In this document: positions 7,671-13,729 of the stretch, in pieces
How the letters are laid out: every line of letters starts with the position of its first letter
Position numbering within the stretch: the first letter of the stretch is position 1
Notes under the pieces: generated by a model
What the model was told of the DNA's origin: nothing
Seen by the model: only the letters and a program-made list of their open reading frames with translations
Database searches by the model: none
Made by a program: the position numbers and the translations under genes
Source of the DNA: a virus
Length of the DNA: 64,000 nucleotides
IMG/VR virus record: IMGVR_UViG_3300042455_000321
Span: 27,068-91,067 of that record
Reading direction: 5' to 3' (one strand)

Positions 7671-7862
7671 ATGAAAAAAATAACACAAACATTTTTAGTT
7701 TTATTATTCTCAATAATAGCATCACTTATTGTACCTATATTTGGACATTGGTACTACAAACATACAGGTATCGAACCTATTGGATTTTATTTTATATCAG
7801 GATTTGGAGGTTTTGCATTTGCTTTATTTAGAATTTTTCAAATATGGGACACTAAATTTTAA
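7671..7862 (+). CDS. Small membrane protein with two predicted helices
   Basis: 63 aa: hydrophobic stretches FLVLLFSIIASLIVPIFG and GFYFISGFGGFAFALF, separated by a short polar loop. Could be a holin-like or superinfection-related protein, but nothing specific supports either. An overlapping frame at 7631-7831 is a shadow of this gene. Confidence 0.55.
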   Translation: MKKITQTFLVLLFSIIASLIVPIFGHWYYKHTGIEPIGFYFISGFGGFAFALFRIFQIWDTKF

Positions 7863-7864
7863 CT

Positions 7865-8101
7865 ATGGAACTATACGTTAAGATACACGACGCAGAAATA
7901 ATAGACAACAAGATTGTAATTAACAAGATAGTCATTGTTGATGAGTCAGGAAAGATAATAAGAGAAGCACAAATGAATGATAAATTATTAGAATTACTAA
8001 AAGATATTCACACAAATACAAGATACCAAGAAATTAAAAACTTATGGAAGAAAGAGTTTGGTGATGAGCCAAACCTTTCGTCCCTATTAACTATCAGATA
8101 A
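7865..8101 (+). CDS. Hypothetical protein
   Basis: 78 aa, two bases after the previous stop. N-terminal beta strands (IIDNKIVINKIVIVDESGK) then helices. Not recognised. It is the last gene before the first AACGTATTAT motif. Confidence 0.5.
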   Translation: MELYVKIHDAEIIDNKIVINKIVIVDESGKIIREAQMNDKLLELLKDIHTNTRYQEIKNLWKKEFGDEPNLSSLLTIR

Positions 8102-8103
8102 TT

Positions 8104-8113
8104 AACGTATTAT
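8104..8113 (+). promoter_or_regulatory. Phage promoter motif AACGTATTAT (first copy)
   Basis: AACGTATTAT followed by AATATTG, just after the stop of the previous gene. It is the leftmost of about eleven copies found between 8.1 and 61.2 kb and the only one upstream of the sigma-factor gene. It could let the sigma factor raise its own expression. Confidence 0.55.
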
Positions 8114-8122
8114 AATATTGAC

Positions 8123-8191
8123 ATGAAAAATACAATCATTGTCGAAATCCAAGTAATTAGTGACGTTAAGTTTGAAGAAGGTTGTGGATAA
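8123..8191 (+). CDS. Very small reading frame, doubtful
   Basis: 22 codons from an ATG 10 bases after the promoter motif (MKNTIIVEIQVISDVKFEEG). A leader peptide is possible. Its last nine bases are also a perfect DnaA box, so the open frame may be incidental. Confidence 0.2.
   Translation: MKNTIIVEIQVISDVKFEEGCG
8183..8191 (-). promoter_or_regulatory. DnaA box
   Basis: TGTGGATAA on the plus strand is the exact complement of the consensus DnaA box TTATCCACA. A second match (TTATTCACA) is at 61671-61679, at the other end of the AACGTATTAT unit. Both lie in intergenic control regions. Confidence 0.5.
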
Positions 8192-8220
8192 GTATTAACC
8201 TAATGGTTAAACAATGTGCA

Positions 8221-8228
8221 TATCTTTG
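8221..8228 (+). promoter_or_regulatory. Bacteroidetes -7 element
   Basis: TATCTTTG, 18 bases before the ATG at 8246. No TTTG at the right distance upstream, so it is a half-match only. It argues against the in-frame ATG at 8216, which would lie inside the element. Confidence 0.4.
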
Positions 8229-8245
8229 TTATAAACTTTAAAACT

Positions 8246-8620
8246 ATGGGCAGTAGACCTCAAAGAAAGAAAGAGTACGTACGCTTTAGTATGAACCCTG
8301 ACAATTATAGAATTGTTTTGGGTGGCATTCTATACTTTGAAGTAGAATGTAATGATGAGTCTACCCCTGACTTAGGGCTAGAAGGTATAGAAGGGTTAGA
8401 TAGTAAATGCTGGATGGATATGGCAATCAAAATGGAATCTATCATAGCTATCAAACCAACTGGCTCATTAGAATCTGAAATCACCCATGGTAAAGCTTCA
8501 ATAGTATTAGATAGTGGTCCTTGGGAAACTATATCTACTAATATACCATACGAATATATGTGTGCTATATGGGAAGATTACCTAGCAGGACCAATTAAAA
8601 CAATATATCGTGGGCAATAG
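8246..8620 (+). CDS. Hypothetical protein
   Basis: 124 aa with the start at 8246 (AAACTATGGGC context); the in-frame ATG at 8216 lies in promoter-like sequence and is less likely. Basic N-terminus (GSRPQRKKEYVRF), then an acidic beta-rich body. Not recognised. It overlaps the sigma-factor gene by 11 bases. Confidence 0.6.
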   Translation: MGSRPQRKKEYVRFSMNPDNYRIVLGGILYFEVECNDESTPDLGLEGIEGLDSKCWMDMAIKMESIIAIKPTGSLESEITHGKASIVLDSGPWETISTNIPYEYMCAIWEDYLAGPIKTIYRGQ

Positions 8621-9464
8621 CTTCAAATCAATATCTGTAAACCCTACTAACGTAGACTTTGACAATGATTACTCGTTGTCAATACTACTTAATGACCCTA
8701 TCTTTAAAAGAAAGGCAGCCCAAATGAAGAATGAAGAAGCTATGGAGCTATTCAAACTTTATAAGTCAACAGGTGAGTTAAAGTATAGAGATAAGATTGT
8801 TGAGGGTTACATGAAGCTAATGCTATATGTTGCTATTAAGTATTGGCAACCTGGGTTTTTAGTAAGTGACTTATTACAAGAAGCCGTTATGGGTTTCATG
8901 TTAGGGATAGACAAGTATAACAATGAGAAGTATTCAGAGTTTGGAAAGGCTAAGCTATCATCTTATTGCTTCTTCTATAGCAGGAAATACATAATAGACT
9001 TTATAGAAAAGAATAAATGTATAGTAAAGATTACCTACTCACCGTTAAGAGCATCACAAAAACTTAAGAAGATGATGGACACAGCAGTAGCTGTAATGGA
9101 GTTGGACGAAAGAATGATACCTTTAGATGTTGTATTAAAACAAAACGTAACTATGGAAATGGCAGCAGCACTCGGTGCACTATCTGCGACAACTGCAATC
9201 GTATCAACAAATAACCACGACGAGATAGACTTTGTATCCGATGGTGGTATATACTCTTATGAGATGTATAGCGTAACAGAATACGCTATTACATTTGAGC
9301 ATATCAATACCCTTAATGAAAAGGCAAAAGACTTATTACTATCTAAGTATAACCTGATAGAACAGACGTTTGATGATATGTGTAGTAAACACAAAGTATC
9401 TACGTCAAGTGGCAACAAGTTTGTAAAAGAAACTATAGCCCACTTAAAAAAATCTTTAAAATAA
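8610..9464 (+). CDS. Phage-encoded sigma factor (sigma-70 region 2)
   Basis: 284 aa from a GTG at 8610, inside the end of the previous gene. Residues 58-140 follow sigma-70 region 2: YRDKIVEGYMKLMLYVAIKYW (region 2.1), DLLQEAVMGFMLGIDKYN (2.1/2.2, compare the DLIQEG.GL..AI.KF pattern) and AKLSSYCFFYSRKYIIDFI (2.3/2.4). The C-terminal 55 residues are helical and basic and may hold a region-4-like domain, less clearly. It would redirect host core polymerase to phage promoters; the AACGTATTAT motif repeated before the virion genes is the natural target. The start is uncertain: an in-frame ATG at codon 39 is an alternative, but it would remove only sequence upstream of region 2. Confidence 0.8.
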   Translation: MGNSFKSISVNPTNVDFDNDYSLSILLNDPIFKRKAAQMKNEEAMELFKLYKSTGELKYRDKIVEGYMKLMLYVAIKYWQPGFLVSDLLQEAVMGFMLGIDKYNNEKYSEFGKAKLSSYCFFYSRKYIIDFIEKNKCIVKITYSPLRASQKLKKMMDTAVAVMELDERMIPLDVVLKQNVTMEMAAALGALSATTAIVSTNNHDEIDFVSDGGIYSYEMYSVTEYAITFEHINTLNEKAKDLLLSKYNLIEQTFDDMCSKHKVSTSSGNKFVKETIAHLKKSLK

Positions 9465-9476
9465 TTCACAAATAAA

Positions 9477-9508
9477 TTTGGAAATGTTAATTTAAAATAC
9501 TACCTTTG
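9477..9508 (+). promoter_or_regulatory. Bacteroidetes housekeeping promoter
   Basis: TTTG at 9477-9480, 20 bases, TACCTTTG at 9501-9508. Exact match to the Bacteroidetes form. It is preceded by ATAATTCACAAA (9461-9472), also found before the promoter at 2578. Transcription would start about 9513 and give a roughly 95-base structured leader before the gene at 9609. Confidence 0.8.
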
Positions 9509-9521
9509 CTTTGGTAAAGGC

Positions 9522-9578
9522 GAGGTAGTCACTACGAGTGTGGGCTCACAACCCAATAGAGCGAAGCTATTCTACCTC
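9522..9578 (+). ncRNA. Structured leader RNA (cis-regulatory candidate)
   Basis: GAGGTAG (9522-9528) pairs perfectly with CTACCTC (9572-9578). Enclosed are AATAG/CTATT (9555-9559, 9567-9571) and a GTGTGGGCTCAC-type hairpin, so a three-way fold is possible. It lies right after the promoter and 30 bases before the second Erf gene. It matches no riboswitch class I can name. Confidence 0.45.
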
Positions 9579-9608
9579 TCAATTTATAACAACTAAAACA
9601 ACAACACA

Positions 9609-10031
9609 ATGACAAATCTGTACAAGGCCCTTGCGGCATTCCAACAAGAAGTCCCTGTGATTCACAAGGCGACTCAAGGTTATGGTTACAGCTACGCTGA
9701 CCTACCTGCAATTTTCTCAATCATCAACCCATTAATGAAAAAGCATGGGTTAGGGTTTACGCAGATGATGACAGACATCGGATTGCAAACTACTATCTTC
9801 CATTGCGAGAGTGGTGAAGCTATTAGTTCAACTGCAACTATTCCTCAAGGCGTTCAGCTTAAAGGTATGAATGACTTCCAAGTATTAGGCTCTGCTATTA
9901 CCTACATTCGTAGATATGCATTGTCATCAGCACTTGGGTTAGTTACCGATAAAGATACTGACGCATCTGGCGAACAAACATCTGCACCACGTCAAGCAAG
10001 TTTTAACCCTAAAAAAGACCTTTCATTCTAA
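9609..10031 (+). CDS. erf: ERF-family single-strand annealing protein (second copy)
   Basis: 140 aa, shorter than the first copy but clearly the same family: YGYSYADLPAIFSIINPLMKK at the N-terminus (compare Erf 'y.y.dl..v...i.p.l..hgl'), then KGMNDFQVLGSAITYIRRYAL and LGLVTDKDTDAS. The two copies are too different for a recent duplication, which suggests separate origins. The stop overlaps the next start (TAATG) and the next gene is again a nuclease. Confidence 0.88.
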   Translation: MTNLYKALAAFQQEVPVIHKATQGYGYSYADLPAIFSIINPLMKKHGLGFTQMMTDIGLQTTIFHCESGEAISSTATIPQGVQLKGMNDFQVLGSAITYIRRYALSSALGLVTDKDTDASGEQTSAPRQASFNPKKDLSF

Positions 10032-10828
10032 TGGCAAATCAATTATTTATGGACTGGTTGAACTCACCTGAGTTCCGCCTTTCCTTCTCGACCGCTAAAA
10101 ACTTATTAGACTCCCCTGCTAAATTCCAATGGGAGATAACAAACAAACTAATGTACGAACCTGATGAGCCTACCGAGGCTATGAGATTAGGTACTCTTAT
10201 CCATACATTAGTGTTAGAGCCACATGAGTTCGGTACTAAGTTTGTTATTCAACCTGACTTTGGTAGAACTAAACCTGAGTTAGAAAAGAAAGAACATTTC
10301 TTTCAAGAGAACAAAGGAAAGATTATTGTTAAGGATAAAGAAGTAGATAAAGCTGAGCGTTGTATTAAGTATATCCCTGACCACGTTATGGATATCATTA
10401 ACGCTGGCAAGACTGAGTTTGTTATTAATCAACCCATAGCTAACGTGCCTTTCAAGGGTATCATAGATTGCTATAACGAAGGTGTTATAGAGGTTAAAAC
10501 TACAAGCGAGTCATCTGCTGATAAGTTGATTGCTTCTTTCTTTAACCTTAAGTATCCTATGCAGGCTGCTATCTATAGCGTACTTGCTAAGAAAGAGTTT
10601 GGGTTAGATTACTATCCTAATACTACTTACTTGATTATCCAAACGGTAGCACCTTATAGAAGCTATTTTATAAAAGCTGATAAGGATTACCACTTGTATG
10701 GTCAGAAGTTATTGGATGTTGCATTAACAATTTATCACCACGTAAAAAAAGAAGGCTTATGGGATAAAGGTTGGGATATCCAATCAATCGGATTACCTGC
10801 ATGGGCATCAAAACAAATTGAAGAATAA
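10031..10828 (+). CDS. PD-(D/E)XK exonuclease, exodeoxyribonuclease VIII-like
   Basis: 265 aa. Resembles the RecE/exonuclease VIII nuclease domain family found next to annealing proteins. Seen: SFSTAKNLLDSPAKF at the start, MRLGTLIHTLVLEP with the family histidine, and the catalytic FKGIIDCYNEGVIEVKTT (Asp, then E-V-K). Downstream YPMQAAIYS gives the late glutamine helix. Directly coupled to the second Erf gene. It differs from the YqaJ-type nuclease at 5147, so the window holds two different annealing/nuclease pairs. Confidence 0.85.
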   Translation: MANQLFMDWLNSPEFRLSFSTAKNLLDSPAKFQWEITNKLMYEPDEPTEAMRLGTLIHTLVLEPHEFGTKFVIQPDFGRTKPELEKKEHFFQENKGKIIVKDKEVDKAERCIKYIPDHVMDIINAGKTEFVINQPIANVPFKGIIDCYNEGVIEVKTTSESSADKLIASFFNLKYPMQAAIYSVLAKKEFGLDYYPNTTYLIIQTVAPYRSYFIKADKDYHLYGQKLLDVALTIYHHVKKEGLWDKGWDIQSIGLPAWASKQIEE

Positions 10829-10946
10829 CAGCCCGAAGTACAAGGGAACTCGAAGCACAGGCGTGGCATACCATAAGAACTGCTCGCTCCTAATCGTTGG
10901 TAGGCTTTGTTGGCAACTCAAAGGTGTATAGATAAAAGTTGCAAAT
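10829..10946 (+). other. Untranslated stretch before the tRNA-like cluster
   Basis: No open frame of note. Several short complementary pairs are visible, such as CTTTG/CAAAG and TACCA/TGGTA, suggesting structured RNA. I could not fold it into a known class. Confidence 0.3.
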
Positions 10947-11025
10947 AGTCAGGTGGCGGGATTGGTAGCCGCATTAATGGGCAGTAAATCCATTAAAATT
11001 TATAGGTTCGAGTCCTGTCCTGACT
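10947..11025 (+). tRNA. tRNA-like gene with an over-long anticodon stem
   Basis: 79 bases. Acceptor AGTCAGG / CCTGACT (7 bp), D arm GCGG ... CCGC with the GATTGGTAG loop, and T arm ATAGG-TTCGAGT-CCTGT. The anticodon arm can form 8 bp (TTAATGGG/TCCATTAA, one G-T) closing the loop CAGTAAA. Read normally the anticodon would be GTA (Tyr), but base 33 would be A instead of the near-universal T. It may be degenerate or serve another role. The acceptor stem is the same as in the next tRNA-like gene. Confidence 0.55.
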
Positions 11026-11040
11026 ACTAAAATAAAAATT

Positions 11041-11142
11041 ATGAAAAACGAAAAATATTGGAATGGATTTATATTAGGTTTCTTTATTGGTGGAATAATA
11101 GGAATATTCACATTAAGTTTAATTATAAAAGGAACATTATAA
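11041..11142 (+). CDS. Mini membrane protein between tRNA-like genes
   Basis: 33 aa: polar MKNEKYWNG, then a glycine-rich membrane helix (FILGFFIGGIIGIFTLSLII) and a basic end. Starts with ATT ATG after the first tRNA-like gene. Too short to be sure of, but composition is that of a real membrane peptide. Confidence 0.4.
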   Translation: MKNEKYWNGFILGFFIGGIIGIFTLSLIIKGTL

Positions 11143-11147
11143 AAAAT

Positions 11148-11258
11148 AGTCAGGTGGCGGAATTGGTAGACGCTACTAGAGCAAATGCCGAAGGTCTCCT
11201 TGGTGCACCAAGCAATGTCAACTCTTGAGACCATACAGGTTCGAATCCTGTCCTGACT
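11148..11258 (+). tRNA. tRNA-like gene, 111 bases, Leu-type body, anticodon unresolved
   Basis: Acceptor AGTCAGG / CCTGACT, a leucine-type D arm (GGCGGAATTGGTAGACGC) and T arm ACAGG-TTCGAAT-CCTGT are all clear. The part between D and T arms is about 25 bases too long for a normal tRNA-Leu. It contains GGTCTC ... GAGACC (6 bp) enclosing CTTGG-TGCA-CCAAG. I could not place a 5-bp anticodon stem with a 7-base loop and T33. It may hold an insertion or be a non-decoding tRNA-like RNA. Confidence 0.5.
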
Positions 11259-11261
11259 ACA

Positions 11262-11357
11262 AAGTGGTAATAGACGAAAATGAAATTCCTGCTGTGATGT
11301 TAACTTAATCAGCACATTCAGAAGTAGAAATGAACAACCGCAAATTGTTCGCCACTT
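11262..11357 (+). ncRNA. Cloverleaf-like structured RNA
   Basis: AAGTGG (11262-11267) pairs with CCACTT (11352-11357). Inside are TGCTG/CAGCA (11290-11294, 11310-11314) and GAACAA-CCGCAAA-TTGTTC (11332-11350), a stem with a 7-base loop in the position of a T arm. This resembles a broken or tRNA-mimicking cloverleaf in the 101-base gap between two tRNA-like genes. It lacks the TTC T-loop consensus. Confidence 0.35.
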
Positions 11358-11359
11358 CA

Positions 11360-11428
11360 GCCAAGTAGTGTAATGGTAACACTCCACCATTGTAGGTGGG
11401 AGACGCAGGTTCGATCCCTGTCTTGGCA
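11360..11428 (+). tRNA. tRNA-like gene, possible tRNA-Thr(TGT) with a 6-base anticodon loop
   Basis: Acceptor GCCAAG / CTTGGC (6 bp; the seventh pair is mismatched), D arm GTGT-AATGGTA-ACAC, T arm GCAGG-TTCGATC-CCTGT. The anticodon stem CCACC/GGTGG is perfect but closes only six bases (ATTGTA). With T as base 33 the anticodon reads TGT (Thr). CTC/GAG pairs extend the stem past a bulge. This is the most tRNA-like of the three, yet still abnormal. Confidence 0.6.
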
Positions 11429-11467
11429 CTAAAACCTTTCGGAGTATGGGTTAACCGAGTATATAAT

Positions 11468-11710
11468 ATGAGTACAACGTATGAGATGAGAGAAGGACAA
11501 GGGTCTTTATTCATCAACGAAAAGAAAACGTCAGACAAACAACCTGACTACAATGGTAATGTTCTTATCAATGGAAAGAAAATGCAAATGGCAGGTTGGA
11601 AAAAACAATCCAAGTCTGGCTCTACATTCTTATCAATCCAAATTAGCGAACCAAGAGAAGCATCTACTACATCGGCTAAGCCTGCTGTAAGCGATGACTT
11701 ACCATTTTAA
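11468..11710 (+). CDS. SSB-like / DUF736-type single-strand DNA-binding protein
   Basis: 80 aa from the ATG at 11468; an upstream in-frame ATG (11396) lies inside the tRNA-like gene and is rejected. The segment GSLFINEKKTSDKQPDYNG ... WKKQSKSGSTFLSIQIS follows the short phage family around DUF736. The protein ends in SDDLPF, the acidic-hydrophobic tip by which SSB proteins bind partner enzymes. It lies between recombination and replication genes, which fits coating of single-stranded DNA. Confidence 0.75.
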   Translation: MSTTYEMREGQGSLFINEKKTSDKQPDYNGNVLINGKKMQMAGWKKQSKSGSTFLSIQISEPREASTTSAKPAVSDDLPF

Positions 11711-11716
11711 CTAATC

Positions 11717-11756
11717 GGTCCACGGCTCTCGCTTAAGTGTGGGAGCTTGTTGGACC
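11717..11756 (+). promoter_or_regulatory. Hairpin between two genes
   Basis: GGTCCA (11717-11722) pairs with TGGACC (11751-11756), with an inner GCTC/GAGC. It lies 6 bases after one stop and 13 before the next ATG. There is no T run, so it is more likely an RNA-stability or translation-control element than a terminator. Confidence 0.4.
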
Positions 11757-11769
11757 ACTAACCCAGACC

Positions 11770-12831
11770 ATGAAAGAACAAGATATAAAATTAGCTATCG
11801 AACAAGAGTGTGATGCAGTAGGTATACCTATAACATCGGTTAAGCATTATTGGTATAAAGGTGAACACTTTTCTATCAATGCTCTTAACCCATACGATAG
11901 GGCTACTTCATTCTTGCAATCCATAGAAAAGATTTGTGAGACCTACCTTAAAGGTGGTATACGCAAACCCAAAGTAATCAAACAACTTGACACACCTGTA
12001 GCCATTAAGGTAACCCTTAGTGATATGCACGTAGGTCTTGAACCTAACCCTAAGAATGGTGGTATGTTTGAATACTCTTACAACAGAGATATATTCTACC
12101 ACAACATTGACTATGTCTATAGTCGAATACTTCATCATTACAACAGCAACGGCACTTTTGATTTGTTGATAATTGATGACTTAGGTGATGGGCTAGATGG
12201 TTACGAGGGCAAGACAACTCGAGGTGGTCATGACTTAGAACAGAACATGAGTTCTACTGAAGCGTTTGAAACCTTCGTGTCTGCTAAGCTTTCTTTAATA
12301 GAAAGATGTATAGATGAAGGCGTTGCTAACAAGTTCCTAATTAGAAACGTATGCAACGATAACCACGCTGGTAGCTTTGCTTCTATATCTAATATGGCTA
12401 TCAAGATGATACTTGACCGAGTATATGAAGAGTCGGTAGTTGATTTCTATATCCTTGAGAAGTTCATGAGTCACTTCACCTATGGCGACCATGCATTTAT
12501 TATTACCCATGGTAAGGACAATAAGTACATGTTCAAAGGATTGCCATATCAATTGAATGATAAGACCGTAGCGTTCATTAACGAATACATTGACCACTTC
12601 GGTATAGATAACAAGTTCATTCATCTTGAGAAAGGCGACCTACATAGGATAGGATATGATAGAACTAAGAAGTTTGATTATAGAAACTTCATGAGTTTTG
12701 CTCCCCCCTCTGCTTGGGTTCAGCATAATTTTGGAGATGGGTATTGTGGGTTCTCTATCCAGATTATCCCTAAGTATAGTGGGGAGATATCCCATACAGA
12801 TTACTATTTTGATTTAACTAAAAAGAAATAA
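11770..12831 (+). CDS. Calcineurin-like metallophosphoesterase (second)
   Basis: 353 aa from ATG 11770; the longer frame would need a GTG inside the preceding hairpin. Motifs: LSDMH (84-87), DLGDGLDG (137-144), then CNDNH near 195-200 in place of the usual GNHD, and THGKDN further on. The divergent third motif still supplies Asn and His. A fold of this type at a phage replication locus suggests nucleic-acid end processing; the substrate is unknown. It is 2 bases from the next gene. It is much more diverged than the family member at 537-1520. Confidence 0.75.
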   Translation: MKEQDIKLAIEQECDAVGIPITSVKHYWYKGEHFSINALNPYDRATSFLQSIEKICETYLKGGIRKPKVIKQLDTPVAIKVTLSDMHVGLEPNPKNGGMFEYSYNRDIFYHNIDYVYSRILHHYNSNGTFDLLIIDDLGDGLDGYEGKTTRGGHDLEQNMSSTEAFETFVSAKLSLIERCIDEGVANKFLIRNVCNDNHAGSFASISNMAIKMILDRVYEESVVDFYILEKFMSHFTYGDHAFIITHGKDNKYMFKGLPYQLNDKTVAFINEYIDHFGIDNKFIHLEKGDLHRIGYDRTKKFDYRNFMSFAPPSAWVQHNFGDGYCGFSIQIIPKYSGEISHTDYYFDLTKKK

Positions 12832-12833
12832 CA

Positions 12834-13223
12834 ATGGAAGAAATATTAGAGTCGTTTAAAGAAGACCCAAAGGTTTATATTTGTACTGAATGTCATAGAC
12901 CATACTTTACTAAAAGAAAGTCGCTTGATGCAGAAACAGTAACAAAATCTATCAGTAAGTATTACGGTGGTATTGATTTGAGAGAAAAGACTAGAAGACA
13001 AACCCATGTAATAGCTAGACAAATGGCTTTTAAAATTCTCCATAGTTATACATCGATGTCCCTTAAAGAGTGTGCTGACTATTACAAACCTGCAACCCAA
13101 GACCATACTACTGCCCTTCATGGCATAAGAATTATAAGTGATAGGATTAAGTACGAAGACAAAATTGCAGATGATTATAACAATATTATAGAACTAATAA
13201 TTAAAGACCATGACCTCAATTAA
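12834..13223 (+). CDS. DnaA domain-IV-like protein with N-terminal zinc-knuckle-like motif
   Basis: 129 aa. C-terminal half: SMSLKECADYYKPATQDHTTALHGIR matches the DnaA-box-binding helix-turn-helix (xDHTTxLH). N-terminus has YICTECHRPYFTKRK, a Cys-x2-Cys-His pattern that could bind a metal, though a full four-ligand set is not obvious. No ATPase domain. It lies just upstream of the primase-helicase, so it may guide the helicase to an origin or interfere with host DnaA. Confidence 0.75.
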   Translation: MEEILESFKEDPKVYICTECHRPYFTKRKSLDAETVTKSISKYYGGIDLREKTRRQTHVIARQMAFKILHSYTSMSLKECADYYKPATQDHTTALHGIRIISDRIKYEDKIADDYNNIIELIIKDHDLN

Positions 13224-13341
13224 TGACACAGCTAGACGCATAGAAGAAATATGCAAACAGCTAGAACGCCACGCTAAGATAGAGCAAGACCTCAAAAGAG
13301 AGATAAGAGAACTAATGTTAAAACTTAAACTTAAATTATAA
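13210..13341 (+). CDS. Small coiled-coil protein
   Basis: 43 aa, almost entirely charged heptad-like helix (RRIEEICKQLERHAKIEQD). It overlaps the previous gene by 14 bases, and its stop overlaps the next start (TAATG). This tight fit on both sides supports translation. Function unknown. Confidence 0.5.
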   Translation: MTSINDTARRIEEICKQLERHAKIEQDLKREIRELMLKLKLKL

Positions 13342-13670
13342 TGTCTGAAAATAAGTCAGCCGTATCGGCTTTGGCACGCGCTTTGATATATACTAAACTA
13401 GCAAGTGAATACTTTGACTTCTTTATTGTAGAAAGCGGTGTTAAGTTTGATGATAAACACTTCATCAAAACCAATAGCAATAAGTTAAAAGCAGTACTCA
13501 GAGACATGGGCATGGTGGTATCACCTAGCGTAAGAGATGCTTACGTTAAAGATATGGACAACGCACCAGCCGTAGACTCTATAGCTAACATCTATCTTAC
13601 TTTATCTGAGGCCAACAGAGTAGTATTAGAAGATTACGCAGAGGAACTTTTAAAAGGTCAAAAGAAATAG
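13341..13670 (+). CDS. Hypothetical protein
   Basis: 109 aa, alpha-helical with a central FDDKHFIKTNSNKLKAVLRDMG segment. Not recognised. It ends the operon before a strong terminator at 13698. Confidence 0.55.
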   Translation: MSENKSAVSALARALIYTKLASEYFDFFIVESGVKFDDKHFIKTNSNKLKAVLRDMGMVVSPSVRDAYVKDMDNAPAVDSIANIYLTLSEANRVVLEDYAEELLKGQKK

Positions 13671-13697
13671 GATTTACAACAACACAACTCAAATCAA

Positions 13698-13718
13698 GGG
13701 GGACATTCGTCCCCTTTT
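13698..13718 (+). terminator. Rho-independent terminator
   Basis: GGGGAC (13699-13704), loop ATTC, GTCCCC (13709-13714), then TTTT. Strong GC stem in AT-rich sequence, 28 bases after a stop codon and 12 before the primase-helicase ATG. It may attenuate rather than fully stop transcription, since I see no promoter between it and the next gene. Confidence 0.8.
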
Positions 13719-13729
13719 AAATCTGTACC

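Noticed and set aside
7631-7831. Plus-strand open frame overlapping the membrane protein at 7671
   Set aside because: Shifted frame of a better gene; starts inside the upstream gene and has shadow-like composition.
10974-11429. Long minus-strand open frame (151 aa) across the tRNA-like cluster
   Set aside because: It runs antisense to three tRNA-like genes and a membrane peptide and has no promoter; sequence such as RTGLEP arises from the complement of T arms.
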